Assembly: GCA_903854075.1 (NCBI GenBank)
Contig: CAINVI010000293.1
Coordinates: forward strand, 1-6,621
Length of the DNA: 6,621 bases
From: Candidatus Pollutiaquabacter sp.
GTDB lineage: Bacteria; Bacteroidota; Bacteroidia; AKYH767-A; 2013-40CM-41-45
Direction: 5' to 3'
Below, in pieces: positions 6,456 through 6,621 of this stretch (the stretch's first letter is position 1; each line of letters begins with the position of its first letter). The translations under genes and the position numbers were made by a program. Under the pieces are notes generated by a model. The model saw nothing but the letters and a program-made list of their open reading frames with translations. It made no database searches and had not been told where the DNA came from.

Positions 6456-6463
6456 TATATTTG
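6456..6463 (+). promoter_or_regulatory. Bacteroidota-type -7 element for the gene at 6481
   Basis: TATATTTG matches TAnnTTTG exactly and begins 15 bases after the MFS stop codon. A start near 6470 would leave a leader of about 11 bases, like that of the gene at 2582. TTG triplets occur 14-18 bases upstream but not at the ideal spacing. No terminator separates it from the MFS gene, so read-through is also possible. Confidence 0.5.
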
Positions 6464-6480
6464 TATAAATATTGAATGTC

Positions 6481-6621
6481 ATGTTCGTTCCGTTAGATGA
6501 GATGCCGGCGTCCTCCCGTGTGTGGGTGTTCATGTGTGACCGTGAATGGTTGGAGAGTGAAATCGAACTGATTCGGTTTGCAGTACGGCCGTTTCTGGAT
6601 GACTGGACGGCTCATCAGAAA
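6481..6621 (+). CDS. N-terminal fragment of a conserved Bacteroidota protein (often labelled 'ABC transporter ATPase')
   Basis: An open frame of 47 codons running off the window edge. It opens MFVPLDEMPASSRVWVF and continues with a charged helix (DREWLESEIELIRFAVRPFL) and DDWTAHQK. From memory of the family, this pattern (VPLD near the start, SRVWV/I, then PFLxxWxAH) belongs to a small soluble protein widespread in Bacteroidota, frequently database-labelled 'ABC transporter ATPase'. No Walker A or other ABC motif is visible in the part shown, so that label should not be taken as function. The ATG at 6481 is chosen because the overlapping ATG at 6476 meets a stop after five sense codons following it. 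It has its own promoter candidate. The C-terminus is missing, so length and completeness cannot be judged. Confidence 0.65.
   Translation, partial: MFVPLDEMPASSRVWVFMCDREWLESEIELIRFAVRPFLDDWTAHQK

Overview
The window looks like an ordinary chromosomal stretch from a member of the phylum Bacteroidota, possibly the Chitinophagales/Sphingobacteriia side, though the genus cannot be told. Four gene-proximal gaps carry the Bacteroidota-type -7 promoter element TAnnTTTG. The start codons lack clear Shine-Dalgarno sequences, which is common in this phylum. Several products (a DUF1573-like secreted protein, a UvrD-C/Tudor-like protein, and the start of a protein family often mislabelled 'ABC transporter ATPase') also resemble Bacteroidota families.

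Layout. Positions 57-2280 hold two minus-strand genes: mgtE, a CBS-gated Mg2+ channel/transporter, followed 37 bases later by a secreted two-domain protein resembling DUF1573. They are probably co-transcribed from a promoter near 2324-2331. Positions 2281-2581 are a 301-base divergent intergenic region and the most structured non-coding DNA here. It has a strong minus-strand terminator-like hairpin lying upstream of the mgtE promoter, two copies of a two-box direct repeat, a 13-bp palindrome and a second inverted repeat.

From 2582 to the end everything is on the plus strand. First comes a 178-residue protein with a UvrD/PcrA C-terminal-like (Tudor) N-terminus. A 138-base gap follows, with a promoter and an 8-bp hairpin. 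Next is uup, an ABC-F ATPase with its C-terminal coiled coil, then, 29 bases later, an MFS transporter of the EntS-like type. After a further promoter the window ends inside a conserved small protein gene.

The genes do not form one obvious pathway. mgtE handles magnesium, uup acts on ribosomes or DNA-associated processes, and the MFS protein probably exports a small molecule. No mobile element, CRISPR array, tRNA, rRNA or defence cassette was seen. The main unexplained items are the repeat-rich divergent region with its possible minus-strand RNA, the hairpin at the predicted 5' end of the uup transcript, and the Tudor-like protein of unknown function.
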